A stretch of 10,079 nt of DNA from Anaerolineaceae bacterium UBA6105 (GTDB taxonomy: Bacteria; Chloroflexota; Anaerolineae; Anaerolineales; Anaerolineaceae), in contig DIWN01000054.1 in the NCBI GenBank assembly GCA_002423495.1, positions 51,010 to 61,088 of the forward strand, in the 5' to 3' direction. This document shows, one piece after another, positions 1 to 6,395 of the stretch. Each line of letters starts with the position of its first letter. The first letter of the stretch is position 1. Both the position numbers and the translations under genes were made by a program. The notes under the pieces are model-generated. The model searched no databases. It had not been told where the DNA came from and was given only the letters and a program-made list of their open reading frames with translations.

Positions 1-383
1 AGTTGATCCTGGGTGAGGGCTTTGGTGGGAAAGAGATAAAGGATGCGGGCGTTGGGATTGGAAAGCGCTTGCTGAACCGCAGGCAGGTTGTAGCAGAGAG
101 TTTTGCCGCTGGCAGTGCCGGTGGCAATGACGAGGTTCTCTCCGTTATGCGCCCGTTCGATTGCCTCAACCTGATGCGAATAGAGCTGGGTTATGTCAAG
201 CGAATTAAGCGCGGAGTGGAGGCGGGGATCCAGCAAGGTTGGTATGGTTGTGCTGAGAGCATCCCGGGCAGGCGTGATCTGCCAGTAGGCAATGTTTTCA
301 CGAAATTCCTGGTCCTGCTGCCAATGATCAATCAGAGAGCGGATGCCAGTATCGCCTGGGTGCTGCCGTAGGTCATTTGTCAA
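1..383 (-). CDS. DEAD/DEAH-box helicase, MrfA/YprA type (N-terminal part, runs off the left edge)
   Basis: Only the first 127 residues are in the window. Read on the minus strand from a TTG at 383, the frame stays open to base 1. It shows a Q-motif-like YSHQVEAIE (residues 68-76), a Walker A motif ATGTASGKT (87-95) followed by LCYNLPAVQ, and a motif Ia block YLFPTKALTQDQ (116-127). This combination is typical of the SF2 helicases related to Bacillus MrfA (YprA) and yeast Hrq1, which carry a C-terminal DUF1998 zinc-binding domain and act in DNA repair. The DEAH box and DUF1998 lie outside the window, so the subfamily is inferred from the N-terminus. The TTG has a weak purine-rich site (GAAAG, 6 nt upstream) and no ATG in this frame suits. 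The start overlaps the end of the upstream dehydrogenase gene by 11 bp, suggesting translational coupling as the last visible gene of the minus-strand operon. Confidence 0.85.
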   Translation of the reverse strand, partial: MTNDLRQHPGDTGIRSLIDHWQQDQEFRENIAYWQITPARDALSTTIPTLLDPRLHSALNSLDITQLYSHQVEAIERAHNGENLVIATGTASGKTLCYNLPAVQQALSNPNARILYLFPTKALTQDQ

Positions 384-1212
384 GTCGATCTTTCTTTTTT
401 GACGCTCGTGAAATCATGATGTCCATAATCGGGTTGAACAAGTTGCCAACACGGGTGGCAACAAAATAAGTTAGTTTCGCATTAAAGCCCGGCACTACCT
501 TATATCGACCCCGCGCGACCGCTTTCAAAGTCTGCTCGGCAACCATCGTTGGCTGGACAGGCTTGTCGGAATTTGCCAATTCGCGTGTCTCAAAGGGTTT
601 GTATTGATTCTCCCAGGCGAGTTGAGGAGTATCGGTATCTGGTGGGTAGACAATGCTAACCTTGATGCCTTTAGGTTTTAGCTCTGCCCGAAGGGCGTCG
701 CTGAAACCTTTAATGGCAAATTTTGCGCCTGAATAAGCCGTATAGCCAAATACACCAATTACCCCTGCTATGGAGGAGAAGTTTACGATGTGTCCGGAAC
801 CTCGTTCGATCATTCCTGGCAAAAGAACTTTGATGGTATTCACAGTTCCGTGGTAATCGATATCCATCGTCCATCGGTAGATATCCAGGGGGATTTCTTC
901 GACATAACCTGGGCGCGCAACACCGGCACAATTGATCAGGATATCCGGTGTGTCGTGGTTGCGAACATATTTTTCGTGCAGCACGATGAGCGTCTCCGCG
1001 TCAGTCACATCGGCTGAAACGAGTTTGACTTTGGCATTTGGACATTTTTCCAGGATTGAAGCCTTCGCAGCCTTAAGTTTCTCGTAATCTCTTGCCAAAA
1101 GGATAACCACTGCATCCATCTCAACGAGAGCGTTAGCGATGGCGAAACCGATCCCACTGGATCCACCCGTGATCAGCACAGATTTGCCGCGGAAATATTC
1201 TGCGGTTTTCAT
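373..1212 (-). CDS. Short-chain dehydrogenase/reductase resembling 3-ketodihydrosphingosine reductase
   Basis: A classical SDR of 279 residues. The Rossmann cofactor motif TGGSSGIG is at residues 15-22, NCAG at 94-97, and the catalytic triad is Ser147, Tyr160 and Lys164 (YSGAK). After the active site comes PPDTDTP (190-196), a sequence I associate with eukaryotic 3-ketodihydrosphingosine reductase (KDSR/TSC10), as is the preceding GYTAYSxxKFA block. The protein is therefore probably an NADP(H)-dependent reductase of a 3-keto group, perhaps on a long-chain or lipid substrate; this is inference from motifs. A hydrophobic C-terminal stretch (about 245-267) ends in a Lys/Arg-rich tail and may touch the membrane. 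I chose the ATG at 1212 because it forms an ATGA overlap with the stop of the FmdB gene; a TTG at 1233 would add seven unconvincing residues. It sits between the zinc-ribbon gene and the helicase gene in one operon. Confidence 0.88.
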   Translation of the reverse strand: MKTAEYFRGKSVLITGGSSGIGFAIANALVEMDAVVILLARDYEKLKAAKASILEKCPNAKVKLVSADVTDAETLIVLHEKYVRNHDTPDILINCAGVARPGYVEEIPLDIYRWTMDIDYHGTVNTIKVLLPGMIERGSGHIVNFSSIAGVIGVFGYTAYSGAKFAIKGFSDALRAELKPKGIKVSIVYPPDTDTPQLAWENQYKPFETRELANSDKPVQPTMVAEQTLKAVARGRYKVVPGFNAKLTYFVATRVGNLFNPIMDIMISRASKKKDRLDK

Positions 1213-1436
1213 GACTGCCCGCAACTTGAACAATTGCCAGAATTGCAGGAACTGCAGGAAGAAGCGCTATTGGTCAGACTTCTTCCGGAACTGACGGCGT
1301 TTACCAGTGAAATCCGTCGTTTAGCGTCCGTTTTTCCGCAGCTCGGGCAGGAGATGGGTTGGTCTGCCTGGCTGAAAGGGCGAAGTGTTTCAAAGCTTTG
1401 TTGGCATGATTGACAAACGTATTCGTAAAGGGGCAT
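1209..1436 (-). CDS. FmdB-family zinc-ribbon protein
   Basis: A 75-residue protein that begins MPLYEYVCQSC, the hallmark of the FmdB/CxxC_CxxC_SSSS family. The first zinc-binding pair is C8/C11 and the second C30/C33, giving a small zinc ribbon. The C-terminal third is Ser/Gly/Asn-rich and carries four more cysteines (C61, C64, C69, C72), a possible second metal site. The family is named after a putative regulator in formamidase/amidase operons, but its molecular role is poorly defined. The gene starts 13 bp after the stop of the threonine dehydrogenase gene, with an AAGGA ribosome binding site (1447-1443) in the gap. Its TGA shares an ATGA with the next gene, so all three are surely co-transcribed. 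Confidence 0.92.
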   Translation of the reverse strand: MPLYEYVCQSCQQSFETLRPFSQADQPISCPSCGKTDAKRRISLVNAVSSGRSLTNSASSCSSCNSGNCSSCGQS

Positions 1437-1449
1437 TGGTTTTCCTTAG

Positions 1450-2466
1450 TTATTGATAGCGGGCCTTAATAGCAGGTGACAGATATTCCGAAAATGCGCG
1501 GTCGCAGTCATAATCTGGCTGCCAACCCCAATCTTGTCGGGCTGCGGTATCGTCAATGTCTGCCGGCCATGAATCGACGATGCCCTGCCGATGGCAATCC
1601 GGAGCGAAGCGAATATCTGCCTGGGGAAAAGCTTTGAGGGTCCAGTCGAAGAGTTCCTGGGCGCTTGGGTTGAAACTGGTGACATTGTAGACCGTCTGAG
1701 TCAAGGCCTCGCGGGGAGCTTCCTTAAGCATGATCAGCGATTTGACAGCATCGGGCATGACCATGAAAGGCAATTGCGCGTCAGGACGAACGAAGCAGTT
1801 GTAGGATGCACCCTTTGCAGCGGCGTGTAGCATTTCGGGACCGTAATCGCTGGTTCCGCCTGTGGGGACTGTTTCAGAGCTGATCAAACCCGGGAAGCGC
1901 AAAGCACGGAAATCGAGCAGTTCGTCAGGATTGGCACTATTCGAGAGTTGTTTATAGTGCTTGCTGTAATACCGTCCCAGATGCTCACAGTAGAGCTTGT
2001 TGATGCCATACATGGTAGTGGGGTTGGTGAATTGATATTCGCAAATCTTGCCGGCTGCCTGCTTGATTTCGAGATTGGGCATACCGTAGACAGCGATGGA
2101 ACTGGGGTAGATAAACTTGACTGGAACACAGTCCCGCCTGGATTGAATTTCTGAAAGACGCAGCAGGTTGAGAGTTCCTTCAACATTGACCTTGTGGGCA
2201 AGTTCAGGGTTTAACTCGGCTTTTGTGGAGAGGATTGATGCCAGGTGGAAAATGACACTGAAATGGTACTCCTCGAAGAGTTCTTCGAGCAGCGCGAAGT
2301 TGAGAATGTCACCGACCTGCCAATGGCGGACAAACGGCTGTAGCACTTCATCAAGAGGATTGAGGTCAAGCGCGACGATGGCTTTCTTTTGGTCAGCAAG
2401 GTGGTGGATCAGACCGTGGCCGATTTCTCCATTTGCTCCAGTGATCAGAATGACTTCCTCGTGCAT
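1450..2466 (-). CDS. SDR-type L-threonine 3-dehydrogenase (NAD-dependent epimerase/dehydratase fold)
   Basis: A 338-residue extended SDR. The NAD-binding motif GANGEIG is at residues 10-16, and the active site has Ser122/Ser123 (YPSSIAVYG) with Tyr153 and Lys157 (MYGINK). What separates it from sugar-nucleotide epimerases is the block RFPGLISSETVPTGGTSDY (190-208), followed by LPFMVMPDA (232-240) and the C-terminal RQGIVDSWPADIDDTAARQDWGW region (293-315). All of these match the short-chain L-threonine dehydrogenases of bacteria and animals. These oxidise L-threonine with NAD+ to 2-amino-3-ketobutyrate, which 2-amino-3-ketobutyrate CoA ligase then splits to glycine and acetyl-CoA; that ligase is not in the window. 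Residues about 172-184 form an insertion before the FRALRFPG strand. The start is firm: an AAGGAG site lies 7 nt upstream of the ATG and overlaps the TAA of the preceding phosphatase gene. Confidence 0.87.
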   Translation of the reverse strand: MHEEVILITGANGEIGHGLIHHLADQKKAIVALDLNPLDEVLQPFVRHWQVGDILNFALLEELFEEYHFSVIFHLASILSTKAELNPELAHKVNVEGTLNLLRLSEIQSRRDCVPVKFIYPSSIAVYGMPNLEIKQAAGKICEYQFTNPTTMYGINKLYCEHLGRYYSKHYKQLSNSANPDELLDFRALRFPGLISSETVPTGGTSDYGPEMLHAAAKGASYNCFVRPDAQLPFMVMPDAVKSLIMLKEAPREALTQTVYNVTSFNPSAQELFDWTLKAFPQADIRFAPDCHRQGIVDSWPADIDDTAARQDWGWQPDYDCDRAFSEYLSPAIKARYQ

Positions 2467-2478
2467 AAATCGTCTCCT

Positions 2479-3189
2479 TTATTTTGAATCATTGATTGGA
2501 AAATGAACACACTCCCGCCGAATGTTAGTGGAAGGAGAAGGTGAGATACGCAAAACTATGACAGTCATGTCGTCTTGTGGGCGGCCAATATCGTGGCTGA
2601 TTGCCTGGTTGAGGATAGCGTCAGCTACTGCCTGAACAGTGGGTTCGTTATCTTCAAAAAGTGACTCCACAAAAACTCGTAAGTCCAGAGGTTGTTCATA
2701 CTGAGTTCCCGCTTGCAGAATTCCATCGGAGACAAGGATGAAATCCCGACCCTCCTCAATCTCGAATTGAAACACAGAGGGGGATAAGGCTTGCTCAGTT
2801 TCGGGTGTACCGTCAAATCGCAAGTATTCAGCTACATCCTCAAAAACGGTTACAACCGGAGTCGAATTGTTTTTGGTGATAACGATTGATTTAGATTCGA
2901 GATCAAACGAAATAATGTGTAACTTGACTTGTGCTTTGCCTTTGTGGTCCTTTACGATGTTGTTAAGCACCATCCTGGCGGAAGCACCGTCGTGCATACC
3001 GCTGGCGATAAGGCTTAAAACCGAATGGACCGCTTTCATGGCAATGGATCTCGAGCGACGACCACTTAGCTTTCCCTCGGCCATTACTATGGAGATGCCG
3101 CCGTTGGGACGCTCAATGATTTCAACCTTGTCACCTTGCGCAGATGATGAGTGGCGCGCTGTTTTTGAAATTGCTGCCTGAAGTTCCAT
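2479..3189 (-). CDS. SpoIIE/PP2C-like serine phosphatase domain protein, stand-alone
   Basis: A 236-residue soluble protein made almost wholly of a SpoIIE-like PPM phosphatase domain with no sensory or membrane part. Visible motifs are ERPNGGISIVMAEG (26-39), the conserved ILVSDGILQAG (151-161) and the C-terminal GRPQDDMTVIVLRI (202-215), where D155 and D206/D207 would bind metal. The usual Asp-Gly of the first metal motif is Glu38-Gly39 here, and the usually Gly-rich loop reads KLSGRRSR, so activity is uncertain. Members of this family dephosphorylate anti-anti-sigma factors (STAS proteins) or related partners; no such partner gene is visible. It is the first gene of the minus-strand operon, 12 bp before the threonine dehydrogenase gene. 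There is no good ribosome binding site close to the ATG: the nearest AAGGA is about 17 nt away, which fits a leaderless start from the promoter noted below. Confidence 0.82.
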   Translation of the reverse strand: MELQAAISKTARHSSSAQGDKVEIIERPNGGISIVMAEGKLSGRRSRSIAMKAVHSVLSLIASGMHDGASARMVLNNIVKDHKGKAQVKLHIISFDLESKSIVITKNNSTPVVTVFEDVAEYLRFDGTPETEQALSPSVFQFEIEEGRDFILVSDGILQAGTQYEQPLDLRVFVESLFEDNEPTVQAVADAILNQAISHDIGRPQDDMTVIVLRISPSPSTNIRRECVHFPINDSK

Positions 3190-3195
3190 ACCGCA

Positions 3196-3226
3196 ATTTT
3201 ATCGCATTCCTTTCGCTTGATGACAA
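3196..3226 (-). promoter_or_regulatory. Candidate promoter of the minus-strand operon
   Basis: On the minus strand, TTGTCA (3226-3221; 5 of 6 to the -35 consensus) is followed after 19 bp by TAAAAT (3201-3196; 5 of 6 to the -10 consensus). Seven bases past the -10 would place the transcription start at or next to the A of the ATG at 3189, giving a leaderless mRNA. The long spacer keeps confidence low. Confidence 0.4.
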
Positions 3227-3227
3227 G
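3216..3227. promoter_or_regulatory. Small inverted repeat CTTG-N4-CAAG between the divergent promoters
   Basis: The 12-bp palindromic element sits exactly where the -35 boxes of the two divergent promoters overlap. It may simply reflect the two facing TTG elements, or it may be a short operator. It is too short to assign to a regulator. Confidence 0.3.
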
Positions 3228-3249
3228 TGAACTTTAAATCATGTAAAAT
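3220..3249 (+). promoter_or_regulatory. Candidate promoter of the nuclease/lipoprotein gene pair
   Basis: ATGACA (3220-3225; 5 of 6) and TAAAAT (3244-3249; 5 of 6) are separated by 18 bp. A start near 3256 leaves a short leader that contains the GGAG ribosome binding site at 3267-3270, ahead of the GTG codon at 3277. This also argues against the ATG at 3265, which would lie only about 9 nt from the transcript end and has no site of its own. Confidence 0.5.
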
Positions 3250-3276
3250 TACACCGCAAAAATTATGGAGAGTATT

Positions 3277-5148
3277 GTGAAACGTATCCTGATCATCTTT
3301 TGTTTGATGCTCCTGGTTGGAAGCTGTATTGCTCAGGCACCTGTTGCTTTCCCACCAACGACCCAACCCGAAGAATCCCTCCCGACCCTTGAAGGCGAAA
3401 CACCAATCAGTGTTCTCCAGGGATTCACGCATCGATCTCCGCTTGAAGGAGAGACCATCGAGAGGGTTAGCGGAATCGTAACAGCAGTGGATGGCGAAGG
3501 ATTTTACCTGCAAAGCCTGGCGCCGGATAATGACGAGCGCACATCTGAGGCTATTTATGTTGACCTTCAGGCTTATGTAAGAGTTAAAGTGGGCGATCTC
3601 GTGCAAATTGTGGATGGATGGGTGCGGGAATGGAATCCGGCTGGTCTGGGAGAAAACTCGCTGACCATCACGACATTGGTTGCGAAGAATGTGAATGTAT
3701 TGAGCCAAAATCAGCCTTTGCCTGTGCCTGTGGTTATCGGGCAGGGGGGCAGAACGGTCCCCAACCAGGTAATCGAAAACGATGCGAACGGATATGTAGG
3801 GCAAAGCAAGCAGCCAATTGACCCGCAGGAAGATGGCATGGACTTTTTTGAGAGCCTGGAAGGCATGCTGGTACAGATCAATAACGCAAGAGCAGTCTCA
3901 ACGCGCAATCGCTATAGCGAGGTTTCGGTCGTAGCGGACGGCGGACTGGATGCCGGTATATTTTCAAGTGAAGGTGTGCTGGTGCTGCGGGAAACAGATC
4001 CCAACCCGGAGAGGATAATGCTGGATGACGCATTTATCCTCATGCCAGAGATCCATGTTGGTGCTGTATTTAATGATCCAATTGTGGGTGTGGTGGACTA
4101 CGATTTTGGCAACTACCGCGTTCAACCTTTAAGCAAACCCAGTTTGAGTCTAAATGAGCCTTTTATGCCGACAGAAGCTCAAGTCGTTGAGGATGATTTG
4201 TATCTGGCGGTTGCGACCTACAATCTGAGGAACTTTAACAGCCTGCAAGAAGTGGAACGCTCCAGGCAAATCGCCTGGGAGATCGTGGAAATGTTGAAAG
4301 CGCCGGATATCCTGGTGTTGCAGGAAATTCTGGATGATGACGGCAGCCTGGATTCGGGGGAGGTCAGTGCAGAGGATAATTTAGCCCAACTGATTCATGA
4401 CATCGTGGAAGTAAGCAATGGCGAGGTAGTTTACAAAGCACTGAATATTGATCCAATAAGCAAAGCGGATGGGGGGATCCCGGGCGGAAATATCAGGAAC
4501 GTTATTTTCTATAAGCCTGAGCGTGGTCTTAGTCTGCCGGCTGCCGCGATTGGGACGGCGGATGAAGATACTGGCCTGTGGGATGAGGACGGGCGCGCAA
4601 TGCTTGACCTTAACCCGGGCAGGATTTGGCCTGGCAATTCTGCGTTTTTCGATAGCCGTAAAGCGATCATTGCCCAGTTTGTATTCAACGGGCAGGATCT
4701 CTACGTGATAGGAAATCACTTTAATTCCAAAGGTGGAGACGGTCCGCATTTCGGTGACCAGCAGCCTCCCCAAAGGCCGAGCGAGCGGCAAAGGATCGCG
4801 CAGGCAAAGGCCGTGAATGGCTTTGTAAGGGATATTTTGGACATCAATCCAAAGGCTCTCATCGTTGTGCTTGGGGACCTGAATGACTTCCCCTGGAGTG
4901 AGAGCATGCAGACCCTGGAAGGCGATTTGCTGGAAAACCTGGCGTTTACTTTACCTGAAAATCAACGATTTACTTATCTGCATGAAGGCAACGGACAGAT
5001 TTTGGACCAGATTTTGGCGAGTAAAGCCCTGGCAACGAGATTGGTGAGTTACGAAGTTGTCCACCTCAACAGCCTCAGTTTGCCGCGGGACGCCTCGAGC
5101 GACCATGACCCGGTGGTTGCGGTTTTTGATCTTAGCGCGCTGGATTGA
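3277..5148 (+). CDS. Extracellular nuclease-like lipoprotein, endonuclease/exonuclease/phosphatase family (ExeM/NucH type)
   Basis: From the GTG at 3277 the protein has 623 residues and begins MKRILIIFCLMLLVGSC, a lipoprotein signal with the modified Cys at 17. The GGAG site 6 nt upstream supports this start; the in-frame ATG at 3265 would add four residues. Residues about 44-120 resemble the OB-fold found in front of secreted nucleases (VSGIVTAVDGEGFYLQS, then TSEAIYVD and VKVGDLVQIVDGWVRE). The C-terminal half is an EEP (DNase I-like) domain with its catalytic residues in place: Asn316 in TYNLRN, Glu350 in LQE, His481 in GNHFNSK, Asp534/Asn536 in GDLNDF, and Asp609/His610 in SSDHDP. It likely cleaves phosphodiester bonds in extracellular DNA or RNA while anchored at the cell surface; the exact substrate is not shown. 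The TGA overlaps the start of the next lipoprotein gene. Confidence 0.88.
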   Translation: MKRILIIFCLMLLVGSCIAQAPVAFPPTTQPEESLPTLEGETPISVLQGFTHRSPLEGETIERVSGIVTAVDGEGFYLQSLAPDNDERTSEAIYVDLQAYVRVKVGDLVQIVDGWVREWNPAGLGENSLTITTLVAKNVNVLSQNQPLPVPVVIGQGGRTVPNQVIENDANGYVGQSKQPIDPQEDGMDFFESLEGMLVQINNARAVSTRNRYSEVSVVADGGLDAGIFSSEGVLVLRETDPNPERIMLDDAFILMPEIHVGAVFNDPIVGVVDYDFGNYRVQPLSKPSLSLNEPFMPTEAQVVEDDLYLAVATYNLRNFNSLQEVERSRQIAWEIVEMLKAPDILVLQEILDDDGSLDSGEVSAEDNLAQLIHDIVEVSNGEVVYKALNIDPISKADGGIPGGNIRNVIFYKPERGLSLPAAAIGTADEDTGLWDEDGRAMLDLNPGRIWPGNSAFFDSRKAIIAQFVFNGQDLYVIGNHFNSKGGDGPHFGDQQPPQRPSERQRIAQAKAVNGFVRDILDINPKALIVVLGDLNDFPWSESMQTLEGDLLENLAFTLPENQRFTYLHEGNGQILDQILASKALATRLVSYEVVHLNSLSLPRDASSDHDPVVAVFDLSALD

Positions 5149-6275
5149 AAACAGTGAAATACGCAAAAATAATCATAGTTATTATTTTAATATTTAGTGT
5201 ATGTGCGTGTAGCAATAAAGCTTTGGTTGATGTTTCACCTGAGCACACTCCCGTCAGCCAGGCTCAACAAACCGACTTCATTACGAATCCACCACTTAAG
5301 GTAACTGAAACAACAGAAACTTCAATGGATCGTCCATTACTGGATGAAATGGGGGTGGTCTCCCTTCGATTACCGGAAAATATTCAGGCACCCAGTTTTG
5401 AGTATTCTGGAATGGCATGGTTTGGGGATCACCTGGTCTTGCTCCCGCAATATCCTGAAGGAAAAGATTTTTCACGTGAATCCTATTTGTTTGCCATCGC
5501 AAAAGAAGATTTACTGCTGGCAATCGAAAATCCAGAATTTGAATTGCCGGTTAAGGACGTGCCGATTCTGAATTCTGACTTGAGAAGTGTAATCAGAGGC
5601 TTTGAGGGATTCGAGTCAATCTTATTTGTGGATCAGGATGTTTACCTGACAGTCGAAAGCCATGGTGGCAATCCGATGATGGGGTACCTGATGAGAGGTG
5701 AAGTTGAAGGTGAGCTGGAGAGCATCAGGCTTGACCCAGAGTCCTTGGTGGAACTGGAGCCGCTCTCCAGCGCTGATAACGCGACCTTCGAGGCGATGAC
5801 TTTTTGGAACGGGAATCTCTATGTGCTTTATGAGCACAACTCAAAACAAGTTGGAGAGCAGCCGATTGCGTATCAATACAGTTTGGACCTAGTGTTTGAG
5901 CGGGAAATTGCATTTCCAGTTATCGATTTTCGCATCACGGACGCCACAACGAGCGACTTAAGCGGCAAGTTTTGGGTTGTGAATTACTTTTTCCCTGGCG
6001 ACACACACCTTGCGGTGGAGCATGACCACTTGCTTTCACAATACGGAGAAGGCGAAACGCATGCGGTTTACGAACCAGTTGAAAGGTTGGTTCAACTTCA
6101 GATTGAAAGTGATCAGATTTCCCGGATCGATCAGGCTCCGATCTATCTTCAACTGCTCGATAAGAACATTGCCAGAAACTGGGAAGGCATCATTTTGCTT
6201 GAAGATTTGGGCTTTTTGCTGATTAGCGATAGTTTCCCTGGCTCAATCTTAGGATTCTGCCCGATCTTAAGGTAG
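5145..6275 (+). CDS. Secreted lipoprotein with propeller-like repeats, function unknown
   Basis: I do not recognise a named protein. The 376-residue product starts with a short basic N-terminus, a hydrophobic stretch (8-19) and a lipobox V-C-A-C with the modified Cys at 22. A low-complexity Thr/Glu/Gln-rich spacer follows, to about residue 62. The rest shows a recurring pattern of an aromatic residue, Glu/Ser-Gly/Ala/Ser, Met/Ile, two or three residues, a turn, and a hydrophobic strand. It is seen at YSGMAWFGDHLVLL (87-100), FESILFVDQDVYLTV (156-170), FEAMTFWNGNLYVLY (215-229) and WEGIILLEDLGFLLI (346-360), with a weaker copy near 264-283. This suggests a beta-propeller, perhaps distantly like the phytase-like esterase or SdiA-regulated families; that link is inference. 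The TTG at 5145 overlaps the nuclease stop (TTGA). A GTG at 5154 is an equally possible start. The two genes are surely co-transcribed. Confidence 0.8.
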   Translation: MKTVKYAKIIIVIILIFSVCACSNKALVDVSPEHTPVSQAQQTDFITNPPLKVTETTETSMDRPLLDEMGVVSLRLPENIQAPSFEYSGMAWFGDHLVLLPQYPEGKDFSRESYLFAIAKEDLLLAIENPEFELPVKDVPILNSDLRSVIRGFEGFESILFVDQDVYLTVESHGGNPMMGYLMRGEVEGELESIRLDPESLVELEPLSSADNATFEAMTFWNGNLYVLYEHNSKQVGEQPIAYQYSLDLVFEREIAFPVIDFRITDATTSDLSGKFWVVNYFFPGDTHLAVEHDHLLSQYGEGETHAVYEPVERLVQLQIESDQISRIDQAPIYLQLLDKNIARNWEGIILLEDLGFLLISDSFPGSILGFCPILR

Positions 6276-6292
6276 AATAAGCGTGATGTGGG

Positions 6293-6319
6293 CAAGAATT
6301 TGCTTGATAAAAATTCTTG
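6293..6319. repeat. Inverted repeat, 9-bp arms, upstream of the ABC importer genes
   Basis: CAAGAATTT (6293-6301) and its exact complement AAATTCTTG (6311-6319) flank a 9-nt loop. The site lies 18 bp after the propeller lipoprotein gene. It is A/T-rich and has no following T-run, so it is a poor intrinsic terminator; an operator or a weak RNA hairpin are both possible. Confidence 0.5.
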
Positions 6320-6339
6320 TTGAAAAATAAAGTAGAATG

Positions 6340-6353
6340 AATTGTTGGCAATT
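6340..6353. promoter_or_regulatory. Inverted repeat AATTG-TTGG-CAATT, candidate operator
   Basis: Perfect 5-bp arms around a 4-bp centre. The element lies just upstream of the candidate -10 of the importer operon, where a repressor or activator would contact polymerase. Sugar importers of this type are commonly controlled by LacI-family or similar repressors, but no regulator gene is present and the site lacks the usual central CG of LacI-family operators. Confidence 0.35.
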
Positions 6354-6355
6354 GC

Positions 6356-6364
6356 TGATATAAC
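6356..6364 (+). promoter_or_regulatory. Candidate extended -10 promoter of the ABC importer operon
   Basis: TGATATAAC contains TATAAC (5 of 6) preceded by TGn, the extended -10 form that can work without a good -35; I see no convincing -35. A start near 6371 would give a leader of about 25 nt that holds the GAGGTG ribosome binding site at 6388-6393. Confidence 0.4.
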
Positions 6365-6395
6365 AAGTCCAGAATTATTTAAGCTCTGAGGTGCT

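Noticed and set aside
3..371. Open frame of 122 codons on the plus strand
   Set aside because: It is antisense to the helicase N-terminus, whose Walker A and motif Ia are unmistakable on the minus strand; the plus-strand product has no recognisable features.
1450..2466. UDP-glucose 4-epimerase
   Set aside because: The fold is shared, but the GGTSDY, LPFM and DSWP-DWGW blocks point to L-threonine dehydrogenase.
3199..3804. Open frame of 201 codons on the minus strand
   Set aside because: It lies opposite the signal peptide and OB-fold part of the nuclease gene and across the divergent promoter region, and its product has no coherent domain or membrane pattern.
6293..6319. Intrinsic terminator after the propeller lipoprotein gene
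   Set aside because: The stem is A/T-rich and the bases after it (TTGAAAAATAAAG) lack a T-run.
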